Positions 35,521-47,998 of a stretch of DNA of 64,000 nt are shown here, piece by piece. Under the pieces are notes generated by a model. That model was not told the DNA's origin, ran no database searches, and worked only from the letters and a program-made list of their open reading frames with translations. A program made the translations under genes and the position numbers. The DNA is taken from the NCBI RefSeq assembly GCF_954871325.1, contig NC_088775.1, positions 68,053,561 to 68,117,560 on the forward strand, in the 5' to 3' direction. Every line of letters starts with the position of its first letter. The first letter of the stretch is position 1. This stretch comes from Gordionus sp. m RMFG-2023. Lineage: Eukaryota > Nematomorpha > Gordioida > Chordodea > Parachordodidae.

Positions 35521-38500
35521 AAGGGTAAGACATTTTTTTGTTGTCCTCTAAGATAGTGTAGTAGAGTATTATAAAGATATGTCTTACCTGATCCACCAGG
35601 ACCATCTATATAGAAATATCTGGTAGTAATTGACGTATCGTCAATAGCCTGGATAACCTGATCAAACGCATGTTGCTGTAAAACATTAAGATTAACTACC
35701 ATTACCATTGCGACATCTGCTTCTATTATTGGGTCATATAAATTAGATTGAGTGATAGGGTCAGGAGTTGGAAGATTAAATTCGTTGCAATTGAACCCAT
35801 GACAATTGAGAGTAGTTAAAATATCATGTAAAGCTAAATTGTTTGCTATGATTTCAGTATTATATAGCAAAAAATCTTCTATTAAAAATGGTCTTATATT
35901 AGACCATTAAGCTAAATGATTTCGTGGATGGCCGAAAACGCATATAAACGCAAAGGTGTGACGTAATTGATATGGCATTTGAAATAAAGAAGCCTCATCT
36001 AAACATTTTTCCCACTCGTTATCATCGCATAATAATGATCTACTATTAGCGACTTCTTTAAGAGTGTTTAATAATACACCATCTAGTGTACGTAAAAATT
36101 CAAAGCTAGTAGCTCCACGATGTGGAGAAGTAGTCGAAGATAAAATCGTTCTCCGCATGTTATATTTGTAGGAAACATACGTGTTATTATAGATTTGTGC
36201 CCAAGTTTGCGCTCTTGCCAGGCATAATTTTTAAAAATATAATAATAGGGTAAATCAAAATAAAGGTATTGTCAGCGTTAAGAGAATGTTGAAAAATAAA
36301 CCACGCAGTAAGGGTGATATTTTCGGAAAGGGCTCTTTCTATAGCTTCATTTTCAAGTCCTGTATGAAAATAAATGGCTTGTTTAAATGGCATATGCACT
36401 GATAAACGGATAAAGGCTGCGAACGATTATGCATTGGGTTTTCTAATAAGCGTCACATAGCTTCCCATGAGCTTACATAACGTGCATTTAGATGATTTTT
36501 TATTTCATCATGTTTAGTCGTAGCAGACTCTACATTTAAAACTATATTACCACAATCATACCCTTTGTATACATATTTAAATATATACTTAACTGATTTA
36601 AGGGAAGTACAAATTTCAACATTTATATGTGCATTATATTTTAGTAGTAGATATGTGTAAGGGATACCATATCTATTAACCGGTTTATTAAATATTAAAC
36701 TTGTATCTAAATTTCTTCTTTTATATAAAGGGTACACGTCAATGTTAGAATTGGTGGATTTTTGAATATCCTTAGGGAAATTTTTTGTACACATGCCTTT
36801 ATCCATGCACGGAGATTGAGGATTTAAAATTCCACAGGGTCCATGTATCATACATCGTGTAACAATATTGAACAATTTTGGTTCTGTACCTTTATGAGGT
36901 ATTTCAGCACATACATATTTATCTATTTCCTCAGGTGTTACGATTTTATTGTCCTTACTCAATATAAGTAATAAATGGGCATGAGGTAGGCCTCTTTTTT
37001 GAAATTCATTGGTATATTGTTAAGGATCCGATAGAAATGTAGTTTTTAATTTTAAAAATTCTAAAATTATATCCGGCCTATCAGTGGGTATTTGACCGGC
37101 AAAAAGATTATCGGTTATTCAGTCCAAGTAGGATTGCAGGTAAAAGTTATAAATAAATCAGGTTAACCATATTTTAAAACGATAGTCATAGCATCATGAT
37201 ATCGTTCTTGCATATTCCTAGAAGATCCCTGAAATGAATAAGGATGAATAAATGGGGGGCCTATCGGAGATTCTTTTAAAGTGGAACATGTAGATTCTAA
37301 ATAATCCATTAAGCCGGAATATTCTTCTACACGAAGCTTAGATTGATTAAATTTTATATAGTTAATGTTAATAGCCTCAACCTGTAAATAGGAATCAACT
37401 ATATTTTGTTGAGTAAGACGCCCTGATTTATGAATAGGATTAAAAATATTTTGGCGTATAGCTAAGCGTGCAATTTTAAATTGTAACATTGAAATTTTAG
37501 ATCTAGATGAATGTTCAAAACCTTAAGCTATCATATTAGGAGACCAACCAGGTTCACCATGGGGGAAGAGTATGGGATATACCATGGGGTCTAAATTTGG
37601 ACTCAATACGTTAAGAATAATAAGATCATTCACTTTAGATATAGGATAGACCTTAATATCTCTTTTAAAAGGAGGTTCGCATTCTTCATTGTTAAAAATC
37701 ATAGCTACATCATCCATAGATGGTAAATTATAACGGCGCCGATTGCTAGATCTATCTCCTTTAAAGATCATATTGATGGCAGGTATTTTTGTAATGGAAT
37801 TGGTTTAAAATTCCAATGCAGATTGTTAAACCTCACCTAAGGTCTTAAAGCTAAGAGCGTAGGGATTTATTTGACATATTAAATGATCTAAATGTTTCAT
37901 AATATCTATGTTACATTTAGTATTTGCTGAATGTTTAACATGCTCAGCTATAGCCTGTGTAGTATCTAATACATATAACTGGGAATAAGTAGGTTGAGTA
38001 TTAGAGAGTGGATATATAAGTGAGAAGTACTATGATATATTTGCCCATGAACTTACCCATAGAAGCAAATGCTATAGCTGAATTATAAGAACGTATATTT
38101 TTCATAAAATCTTTATGTAAGGAATGCTGTGGGTTTGATAAAAGATTTTGTAAATAAGGTGGGTAAGGTATTTGTATAAGTTTAACTTTCCCTTTATGAC
38201 AACAATGATTGAATTTAGAATTTGAAGGTTTTTTATCTATAAAATTCAAAGAAAAACAAAATTGGCACATTATATTCATAGGACCGCAAGTATGCCCAGT
38301 TATTAAATTCTTGTCATCATTATTAATTGTAGTCGTTATTAAAGGAATTTTAGAAATAAAAGTGTTAGGGAAGACTGTTTTATATTTTTGCCTAAAACGG
38401 GTAGCGCATGCATTAATCATAGAAGCTTTATTTGATAATTCAGTGATCAAATATTGGTTTAAATTATCAGTTTGAGTTGTAGGTAATGAAACTAATCGAG

Positions 38501-38570
38501 TTTTGTTATATTTGGATTTTATTTGATTTCGTAATTCATGAATAAGTTCCTTAAAATAATGTTATTATTT
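35490..38570 (-). pseudogene. Helitron Rep-helicase remnant
   Basis: Would encode the HUH endonuclease (Rep) fused to a PIF1-type helicase that nicks and unwinds donor DNA. In order on the minus strand: zinc-finger-like N-terminal part (38450-38030) with NIRSYNSAIAFASMG; Rep N-terminal part (37771-37163) with PILFPHGEPGW and YHDAMTIV; TCNP near 37130; the HUH motif QKRGLPHAHLLLIL (about 37010-36957); then CAEIPHK and YVSSWEAM (36920-36455); GATSFEFLRTLDG (36105-36065); and the helicase Walker A motif GPGGSGKTYLYNTL (about 35615-35570). Several in-frame stops and frame changes separate these parts. The helicase ends shortly after Walker A at a repeated non-coding block, so helicase motifs II-VI are missing here. 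Confidence 0.88.
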
Positions 38571-38779
38571 TATACAATTTAATAAATAGGTAAACTTTTG
38601 TTTGGCTGGAATTAATTATATTTTTATGAGTAGTTGTTAAAGGAATTTTAGAATTAAAAGTGTTAGGGATTTTTTTTAGACTTTTGCCTACGGGTAGTGC
38701 TTGTACCAATCAAAGCAGCTTTATTTGATGAATAAGTGGGAAAAGATTGATTTATATTATCATTTTGAGGTGTAGGTAG

Positions 38780-38988
38780 TGTTGTTAAACGGCTAGTTTA
38801 GACCCAATTTTAAAAACGGCTAACTCAATGTTTTATCCAGAAAAATATTGTCCAAGCCTGAAAATTTTGCTCATAGAAGGAACAAAGGTCTAGACATATA
38901 GTATCGAAATTTCGAGGCTTAGTCATCTGGCGAAAATATTAAGTTAGCCGTTTTTAAATATCGGCTCAAAACGAGCCGTTTAACAACA
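38780..38988. mobile_element. TGTTGTTAAACGGCT MITE, copy 3
   Basis: Ends TGTTGTTAAACGGCT and GAGCCGTTTAACAACA, inserted in the upstream repeats of the Helitron. An 11-bp direct repeat AGGTGTAGGTA lies beside both ends (38768-38778 and 38991-39001), suggesting a long target duplication, though the host block itself is repetitive. It is closest to copy 1. Confidence 0.82.
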
Positions 38989-39239
38989 TTAGGTGTAGGT
39001 AATGAAACTAAGCGAGATTTGTTAGATTTTTTTTGACTACGTAATTTATGAATATTACGCATATACGATCACTTTCCTATAATATTAAAGTATTTCATAA
39101 AATTTAATAAATAAGTAAACTTTTGTTGGGTTGGAAGTATTTCTATTATCCATGATAATAAATATATATGTTTGCTTGGTTTGAATATGAATTATACTAA
39201 AAATATCAAAATTTATTTGCTAAATATAAATATGGAGGT

Positions 39240-39425
39240 AAATTCCATTAAGTAAGTAGATAAATAGAGAGTCCATTTGATTTTAATAAATGTGGTAAAT
39301 ACTAAAAATTAAATTAAATTATTTAGTTAAATAAATATTTTAATTGACAGGGTAAGAATGATGGGGATAATAAAATTAGGAATTTATTTATAGACTTTTG
39401 CCTATGGGTAGCGCTTGTGCCAATC
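39240..39425. repeat. ~180-bp direct repeat flanking the Helitron genes (copy B)
   Basis: Direct counterpart of 35330-35520. It is followed by a segment (39425-39510) that also resembles 38690-38780 and 38400-38500, the latter inside the Rep coding region. Confidence 0.75.
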
Positions 39426-39712
39426 AAGGCAACTTTATTTGATGAATAAGTGAGAAAAGATTGATTTAAATTAGCATTTTGAGGTGTAGGTAATGAAACT
39501 ACTAGAGCCTTTTTATTTTAATATTTTTTTTACTACGTAAACAATAATTGCTTGAGTTGATTAATTAGATACAGGATCATTTTTATTAAATAATTAAGTA
39601 AAAAAAATATAATAAATAAGTAAACTTTGTTGATTTGGAAGTATTTCTTTTTTTCATGATAATAAATGAATAAAGTTTGCTTTGGTTTGAATATGAATTA
39701 TACTAAAAATAG

Positions 39713-41996
39713 GGTATGACTAAATACTGTCTTGCTAAACTGTCTTGTTAAAAAGCAATTAATCATAATCAATCATAATTTGATGATATAATATCTTTTA
39801 AAAAAAATTTTTCAAAAAGATTTTTTTTATTTTACATAAATCAATTTTTAATTAATTAAAAAATTGATATTAAATATCAAATAATTTAAAATTCTATTTT
39901 TACTTAATATTATTGGAAAAAAAATATTTTTACTAGCTTATTACAACTTATATTTTATTTTTCAATTACAAAATTTAACAAATTTATATCCATAAGAGGG
40001 CGTTAAATACATAAATATAAAAATATATTCTTAGGAAACTAGAATAAATATTGGATAGCGCTTTTTTGTATTTGGGTGTAAATACATGTGAAAAACCTAA
40101 AAATTTTTTAAAAAATAGAGGTTTCTTTGAGATTTAATTAATGAGTAGGTTTAGAAGCGAAAAATAGTAGAAAGTTTGTAAGGAACATATTGCTGGCTTT
40201 ATTGATCAAAATCTCTTCATTTTTGGTTTATACGTGTATATTTAGGTGTTAAACATTATCCTAAAAAATATTTTGAAAATATAAGGATTTGACCGAATGC
40301 CGGGCTTAAAACCGACCAATTACTAAATATTCGATCGACCAAATTTGGTGTTAATATTATTTGGAAAATAATCATTTTTGGTTTATTTATCTATAAATAC
40401 GTGCAAATCATTATCCCAAAAAATATTTTAAAAATATCGTGATTTGACAGAAAACCAATTTGAAACCGGCCCAATGACTAAATACTGTCTTGCTGATGTT
40501 ATACATGGAAAATTCTTTATTTTTGGTTTATACGTGAACAATAACGTGTTAAGCATTATCCTAATTAATTTTTTGAAAATATTATGATTTGACCGAATGG
40601 CGAGCTCAAAACCGACCACTTACTAAATATTCGATCGACCAAATTTGGTGTTAATATTATTTGGAAAATGTTCATTTTCGGTTAAATACGTGCAAATCAT
40701 TATCCCAAAAAAATTTTAAAAATATCGGGATTTGACCGATAACCGATTTGAAACCGAAATACTGTCTTGCTGGCGTTATACATGGAAAATTCTTTATTTT
40801 TGGTTTATACGTGAACAATAACGTGTTAAGCATTATCCTAATTAATTTTTTGAAATATTATGATTTGACCGAATGGCGAGCTCAAAACCGACCACTTACT
40901 ATATATTCGATCTACCAAATTTGGTACTAATATTATTTGAAAAATGTTCATTTTTGGTTCGAATATTTAGTAATTGGTCTGTTTTAAGCTCGGCATTCGG
41001 TCAAATCATAATATTTTCAAAATATTTTTTAGGATAATGTTTACAACCTAAATATACACATATAAACCAAAAATGAAGAATTTTCTATGTATAACGCCAG
41101 CAAGACAGTATTTCGGTTTCAAATCGGTTATCGGTCAAATCACGATATTTTTAAAATGTTTTTTGGGATAATGATTTGCACGTATTTATAGATAAATTAA
41201 CCAAAAATGAACATTTTCCAAATAATATTAGTACTAAATTTGGTAGATCGAATATTTAGTAAGTGGTCGATTTTGAGCTCGCCATTCGGTCAAATCATAA
41301 TATTTTCAAAAAATTAATTAGGATGATGCTTAACACGTTATTGTTCACGTATAAACCAAAAATAAAGAATTTTCCATGTATAACGCCAGCAAGACAGTAT
41401 TTAGTCATTGGGCCGGTTTCAAATCGGTTTTCTGTCAAATCACGATATTTTTAAAATATTTTTTGGGATAATGATTTGCACGTATTTATAGATAAATAAA
41501 CCAAAAATGAAGAGATTTTGATCAATAACGCCAGCAATATGTTCCTTACAAACTTTCTACTATTTTTCGCTTCTAAACCTACTCATTAATTAAATCTCAA
41601 AGAAACCTCTATTTTTTAAAATTTTTTTAGGTTTTTCACATGTATTTAACCCAAATACAAAAAAGCGCTATCCAATATTTATTCTGGTTTCCTAAGAATT
41701 TATTTAACGCCCTCTTATGGATATAAATTTGTTAAATTTTGTAATTGAAAAATAAAATATAAGTTGTAATAAGCTAGTACATATATTTTTTCCCCAATAA
41801 TATTAAGTAAAAATAGAATTTTAAATTATTTGATATTTAATATCAATTTTTTAATTAATTAAAAATTGATTTATGTAAAATAAAAAAAATGTTTTGAAAA
41901 ATTTTTTTTAAAAGATATTATATCATCAAATTATGATTGATTATGATTAATTGCTTTTTAGCAAGACAGTTTAGCAAGACAGTATTTAGTCATACC
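39713..41996. mobile_element. Large fold-back (palindromic) element with satellite arms
   Basis: Begins GGTATGACTAAATACTGTCT and ends with the exact complement AGACAGTATTTAGTCATACC. The two arms are near-complementary over more than 1 kb, with a turning point at about 40958 and no spacer. Each arm has an outer AT-rich part, then copies of the roughly 290-bp dimeric unit seen at 32885-34580. The left arm has more repeat than the right. No coding capacity and no convincing target duplication. It abuts the Helitron upstream region at 39712. Confidence 0.88.
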
Positions 41997-42229
41997 GTTA
42001 AAAAATGACTGTTATATTTACTACGTTAAAAAGTATATAAATAAGGGAAGCAAATTTAATATTGTTTTTTTAAATAAATAAAGAGAAAATAATGCGAATA
42101 TCTATATTATAATTTTACGATGTCCTCGCTACGTCATCGTAACGTCATTTCATCGCTACGTCATGTCATCGGTAAGTATTTATTTTTTTTATTTGTTAAT
42201 TTATTTATTTTTTTCAATATCTATACAAA

Positions 42230-42850
42230 TAGTTAACAATACAACTGTAAGATGCCAACATAAAACCTTAAATATTCTTTTAATTTATCTTTACAAAATT
42301 TTACAACCTATGCAAGTATTAAAAAAATTACATTTACTAAATAAAATACCAACATCAAAACAATTATTATTCAAGAAGCTGCTATTAGTGAAAATAATTA
42401 TAATTGTAAAATACAATATGATACATAATATTTTCATTATATCAATTAAATCACAATATTCAAAATTAATTTTCTTATTTATTTTATTTTTAAATATTTA
42501 TATGTCAATATTTTTTTTCATATGCAACAGATGAGCCTATAACTTCAGTTAAGTATGCACTGTAGAATGCCAAAGTAAAACCTTAAATATTCTTTTAATT
42601 TATTTTTACAAAATTTTACAACCTATGCAAGTATTGGATTTCAAAACATTAAATATATCTTATTTACAAAAATTGCAAGTTATTCTTATTATTATTAATA
42701 TTTTATAAAGCTACCTTTAAAAAAAATACATTTACTCAATAAAATACCAACATTCAAAACAATTATTACTCAAGAAGCTGCTATTAGTGAAAATAATTTT
42801 CATTATATTACAATATTCAAAATTAATTTTCTTATTTAATTTATTTTTAA
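42230..42850 (+). repeat. Direct duplication inside the non-autonomous Helitron
   Basis: 42230-42495 and 42550-42850 share AACCTTAAATATTCTTTTAA, ACAACCTATGCAAGTATT, AATACCAACAT and AAGAAGCTGCTATTAGTGAA in order. The second copy has extra sequence in the middle. The 123-codon frame at 42163-42534 is an artefact of this AT-rich repeat. Confidence 0.8.
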
Positions 42851-43786
42851 ATAGATCAATCGTCATTTAAATTTCAAGATTTATTATTTTTATAAAATCA
42901 AAATATAATTATAACCTTGAACATAGTACAAAATAAGAATTATTTATTTTTATTTCATGGATAACAAATAATGATGCAAACATTAATCATTAGCATTATA
43001 AAAAATAAATTGTTGATATTGTTTGCAGTGAACATAATTTCAATCCATATTTTTCTCCATAACTTAATTTTTGGGGTTTCAAATAAAAGAAGTAAGATTT
43101 GATATTTCTTATAATAATATTAAGGCAGACCTGATTTTTTCATGATTCTCTAATAAGTGGTTTTCCCGGCTTTTCCAGTTTCCCTTATTACGGAAATTAC
43201 GTGCATATATAACTAGGAGTTAACCCGTAGACTAATTGGTAAATCGGAGATTTTTCCTTCATGTGATGATAAATTAATTAGAAATTTAAATATCGGGCTT
43301 GGGAAAAAATTTTCAAAATTATTATGGTTAGGACTGGGCTAGGAAAATATTCCTTAAAATTAATATTGGCTTGCACCTGACTTTAGAATATCTTTTACAA
43401 ATTATTATGGGTCTAGGAAAAAATTTTCAAAATTATTATGATTTGAGCTGGGCTTGATAATTTTTTTTTAATATAAGGTCTTGGACGCTTGAAATTTTTT
43501 CCAAATATTGTGAGCTTGGACTTGGCTTGAAATTTATTGTTAAATGTTAGTCTTATGTAATCAGTGATATTTTTACAAAGAATTTTGATATAATGTAAAA
43601 GTTCATTTAAATATATTTTGACTCAAAAAATAGTTTCCACTCTTAGTCCTAATGGGTTGGACTCAATTACATTGTTTGGACTTGACCTGAATGGGGGGGG
43701 GGGGGGGGTTAAAAGAATATAAAATGGATATGATTTTTAAATAAAAGGTAACCTCTATCGTAAAAAAACTAATAAAATTCTCATTC

Positions 43787-43815
43787 CCCGTCATTTTTGA
43801 CGGGCTTTCTACTAG
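43787..43815 (+). other. Helitron 3' hairpin and CTAG terminus
   Basis: Perfect stem CCCGTCA/TGACGGG with a TTTT loop, then CTTTCTA and CTAG, followed by T. This is the termination signal of rolling-circle transposition. Confidence 0.83.
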
Positions 43816-44864
43816 TATTGTGTAATTTTACGTTTAAAAAATAAGCAATGGGAAAGCAAATATTTTTTTTAATAAATAAAAGTGGAAAATTTTTTTTATA
43901 TTATATTTTTTTCTTACTTTTTTTAAATAAAAATTTTAACTTATATATAAAAAGAGATATAAATATTTTTTCCCCATTTACTTCTATAGATATCAGTTCA
44001 AGATTGTGAAGGATATTTTTATCATGCAAAGGAATTTATAAATCCTTGCTTAGCCATTACGCCCATATTATAAACAATACAATTGATGCACAAAATTATT
44101 TTAAGCAAATAAATTTTTTTTTTTTAATTTTAAATTTATTTTTGATTACAATTGAAAAAAATTTAAAATCTAGCAATAACTTTTATTATTCAGAACTTGA
44201 TCATTTTACTCAAAAACAAAGACGAATTCTACTTATTTATATATTTTATATTATTTATATTTTTTTATAGTTTGACGACTAAATAAAAAAAAAATTTCGA
44301 TTGCTTCCATAGTAGTAAACTTGATGCTTCGACGCCGTTGTCAATCATAATTTTATCTTTATCCATAATTTAATTTCATGAAATATCCAATACATTCATG
44401 AAAAGAATGATAAACATAGGATGGAAAATCCTATATCAAATATCCTAGATAATAGTTCATACTTACCATGACATTTTCCAATCATTCCCTATAATTTATT
44501 TCATAATACTTCCAATAGATTCATATTACAAGTTCCTTCTCTGGTCGTCATCAATTTATTGGATAATTTTAGATATTACATAGTGTAATTCATACAACAT
44601 TCATTTATTTATACACATGATCATTCATAAAGCTGGATATAAAGTATTATAATAGAGGTTTCTACATTTCAATAATAATATTAGGCAGTTAAATACCGCC
44701 CGACATTATACATATATGTATAATGATTATATCCTTATATATGTATATGCAATGATACATATAATTTCTACATTACTATAATCATCAACTCAAAATTGAC
44801 TATGAAAAATTTAGTATAGACCATGAATATTATTTTTTTTAATATAAAAATTTCCATCAAATAA
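43816..44864. other. Gene-free AT-rich segment
   Basis: No gene. AGGATGGAAAATCCT with AAAGAATGATAAACAT (44402-44432) is the inverted form of 31 identical bases at about 24527-24557, so it is a dispersed repeat. Confidence 0.45.
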
Positions 44865-45607
44865 ATGAATTTCTTTAAGACAAAAATTTTATCAAAATAC
44901 ATAAAGAAATTTGAAGTAATTTTTAAAAAAATAGGGACAAGCATAGTTCAGTTTTTATATCTAAAAATATCTAGTACCTTGTCTAATTCAGACAAAAGAA
45001 TGCACCACCTTCACCTATCTAAACTGGGTGTCGAACTGAACTATAAACTCTGAAGAACCATAAGAAAATTTCAAGAAGTTCATAAGAAATTGGCCAAATG
45101 ATTCATAAGTTTTTAAAATTAAATTAATTTTGGTATATTAATTAAGAGCATTATGGGGCTCAAAAAATTGAGCATTGGCCTGACTTCAGTGTATCCCTCT
45201 ATTAATTTGACATTGCATTCAATAAATTTCGAAATTGAGCAATTTATTTTTTAAACTTTATTCCTGTTTAACCAATTCACTATGCCAAATTCAATAGAAT
45301 GAAAAATATTTTAAAACATTTATCTGCTCATCAGACTTTTTATTTACTTAAATTTTTTATTCATTCCTAAAATACATGCCTTTCGTTCATCAACAGTTTT
45401 CATGACCCCTTATTTAAAAATATTCTCGAATTTATTTTAAATATAAAATTCTTACTCTCTTGGATGCAAGCAGCCATTCCCCAAAGCTAGATGGTATAAG
45501 TATCCATTCCCCCATATCCTTAAGCATTTCAGCCTTTTTATCCTCAATTGCTAAATTTCGTTACACACTTGGAGACTTGGATACTGTAAATCCACATCAT
45601 CGGCAAC

Positions 45608-47998
45608 CAGGGTTGCCATGTCCCCCCCCATCAGCGGGAGACTCCCGCAATTTTTTATTTACACGCAGTCATCTCACTCCCGCAAAATTACCGCAATTGG
45701 AAATCTCCCGCAAATATCTACCGCAATTTTTTAATTTCTCCTGCACAATTTTGTTTAGCATTTTAACGTTTTTAATATATAAATAATTAAGACAAATTGA
45801 TTATTATTAAATAAATTTTAAATAAAACATGTCTAGTTTGTATTCTATCCTGTTTTATTTTTATCCTATAATAAATCAACATCATTCATTTTATTCATAT
45901 TTTATCATTTTCAGTGTGTTTATGTATAACATTATAGGGCTTGACGCTTAATTATCACGTTCAGGTTAAATTAAATAAATAATAAAATAATATTATACTT
46001 ATTTCAATGATACTGATAATTATTTTATTTATTATAGTTCAATCATATTATTAATAATACAGATGCAACTACAGTTGCGGAAATTGTAAACACCTATCAT
46101 GTAGTTCAACATTCAAAAAGCTATCTATCATCACAATGTGGGTCTAATCTTTTCCCAATAATATTTAACGACTCCGATATTAGTGCAAACTTTACTTGTG
46201 GTAGAACAAAATAAGCAAGGCTATCACAAATGTTTTAGGACCTGAATCCAAGAGGTCAATTCTAGACGATTTAAAAGGTCGGCATCCATATGCAATTTTA
46301 ACAGATGCATCTAATAAGGGAAATATTAAAACATTTCTTAAAACATTTCCTTTGAACCTTCTCTATTTCAACAAGAATAAGGGCATTTCAATAAAACTGT
46401 TAAAAAAATTTCCTAGGATAGTTAAAAATCCAACGATATAGCTAACAATATAATACTTCAGGGTTATCAATTTCTTCGCTGATAATGCCTCTATTAATTT
46501 TGGCCAAAACCAAAGTATATTTTCCGAATTGAGGCATCACAGTAATGACTAAATACCAATTGGTTGCATTGCCATATACTACATAATTCTTGCAAGAAGG
46601 CAATGAATGTATTATCTGTGGATGTCGAAATAATTGTGATAAAATATTTTAACGAATTTAGTTCATCAACTAAAAGATTTAATGAATTAAAAGAGTTGGT
46701 GGAATCTGACTTGGAATAGTGTAAGTTGTTGCGACATGTCCCTATCAGGTGGTTATCATTAATACCTCCTATCAATAAAATTTAAAATTTTACGAACCTT
46801 TTAAAAAAATACTTCTTAAATTTAAGATTATAAAAGCTGTCCTAAAATTTTGGAAAATTTTTTTCGAGGATGAAATGGGAGAAGCATATTTATGAATGGT
46901 TTCACGTGTAAATCTATTACATGTTATTATTATTCATTTGCAATCAGAATAATCTATATTAATGAAGATTCACAAGATTATGCTGCAACTCTGTTCATCT
47001 TTACAGTTAGAAATTGATAATAATTTTTATGGCTCTATTGCTAAAATATTATATTAAAATGTTCAAATAATACTCTAATTAATGTATTTTTAAATGAAGC
47101 AAATATTTTTATTAAAACAATTTTTGAATATTTGCAATCAAAATTTAATTTTAATTACTCTATTTATAAATGTATAAGTATTATGACCTTGGAACAGAAA
47201 TCATCAATTGATGATTTTTGTAATTTAATAAATATATTAAAAATACCGATAAACATTGATGTCTTGAAGGATTTTGTAAATTCTCTCTATTTTATATGAT
47301 TCGCCAGAATACTTATAGTTAGATGGTCTAAAAGCAGAGGAGAATTGGGTGCAATTTTACGTAATAACTATAAATCCCCATGCTTGGAAAAAATATGTGG
47401 GTATGTTTTCTCCTTATCTCATTTTAATACCTCATCGGAGCGTATTTTTAGCCTGATGAGGACTGCCTGGAGAAAGAAGAGAAATCGGATTGCACTAACA
47501 ACATTAGAGGACGAGCTAATGGTTAAATAAAATTATAACATGTCATGCCAGCAATTTTATAAATATCTCAATAACGATGGTTTACGTTTAGTTCCATTAT
47601 TTAAATCTCAAATAAAATATAATTAATATTATAACTATTTAATTTTCCATTTTTTTTTATATTTTATAAAATTTTATTTATACATTCGCATAAAATAAAT
47701 ATAATTTTTACATTGTAAAAATAAAATCGTTTGTTTTTATAAAAATTAATTTTGTTTGGATCTTTGGTTTATATTAATATATTTTAATATATCAAGATGT
47801 TACAAAATATTTTATTTTGAAAAATAGTTATCGAATTTGTATTTAATAAAATAATTATAAAAAATAACAGGTGGAAAACTAAGTCAATTCAAAATCCCGG
47901 CCGAAGACCCGCAATAATTTTTTTTAGCAATTTTTATATTTCTCCCGCAAAATACCAAATTTCTCCCGCAATTTGAAAATTTTGACCTGGCAACCCTG
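45608..47998 (+). mobile_element. hAT transposon (CAGGGTTGCC family, CTCCCGCAA type)
   Basis: Left end CAGGGTTGCCATGTCC and right end GACCTGGCAACCCTG. The exact 8-bp duplication TCGGCAAC lies at 45600-45607 and 47999-48006. Both subterminal zones contain repeated CTCCCGCAA motifs in the same orientation. The interior has a decayed plus-strand transposase. The insertion splits a retroelement ORF tail, so it is younger than that fossil. Confidence 0.92.
46050..47640 (+). pseudogene. hAT transposase remnant
   Basis: Scattered frames correspond to the transposase at 19010-20150. Near 46470-46700 there is a catalytic-domain-like stretch with stops. Near 46915-46960 the alpha-helical insertion is represented, and at 47345-47530 the dimerisation domain is open: FSLSHFNTSSERIFSLMRTA then WRKKRNRIAL. 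Many stops and frame changes; inactive. Confidence 0.75.

Larger units (their letters stand above)
34675..39600 (-). mobile_element. Helitron (rolling-circle transposon), degenerate autonomous type
   Basis: Minus-strand element with Rep/helicase remnants from about 38570 to 35490 and the 3' terminus at 34675. The 5' end is not resolved: upstream of the coding part lie three worn direct repeats (about 38630-39100, 39240-39500 and related sequence to 39710). A roughly 180-bp block with the marker TAGACTTTTGCCTACGGGTA is found both downstream (35330-35520) and upstream (39240-39425) of the genes, with a partial copy at 38660-38770. A MITE is inserted at 38780-38988. Confidence 0.82.
42101..43815 (+). 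mobile_element. Non-autonomous Helitron with intact ends
   Basis: The 5' end TCTATATTATAA follows an A, and the 3' end CTAG precedes a T, as expected for insertion between A and T. A perfect 7-bp-stem hairpin CCCGTCATTTTTGACGGG (43787-43804) lies 11 nt before the end of CTAG. No transposase genes. The 5' region has tandem CGTAACGTCAT / CGCTACGTCAT motifs. A run of about 18 G lies at 43690-43708. The hairpin is of the same type as the Helitron end at 34675. Confidence 0.83.

Noticed and set aside
42163-42534. 123-codon frame in the non-autonomous Helitron
   Set aside because: AT-driven composition, overlaps an internal duplication and shows no domain.
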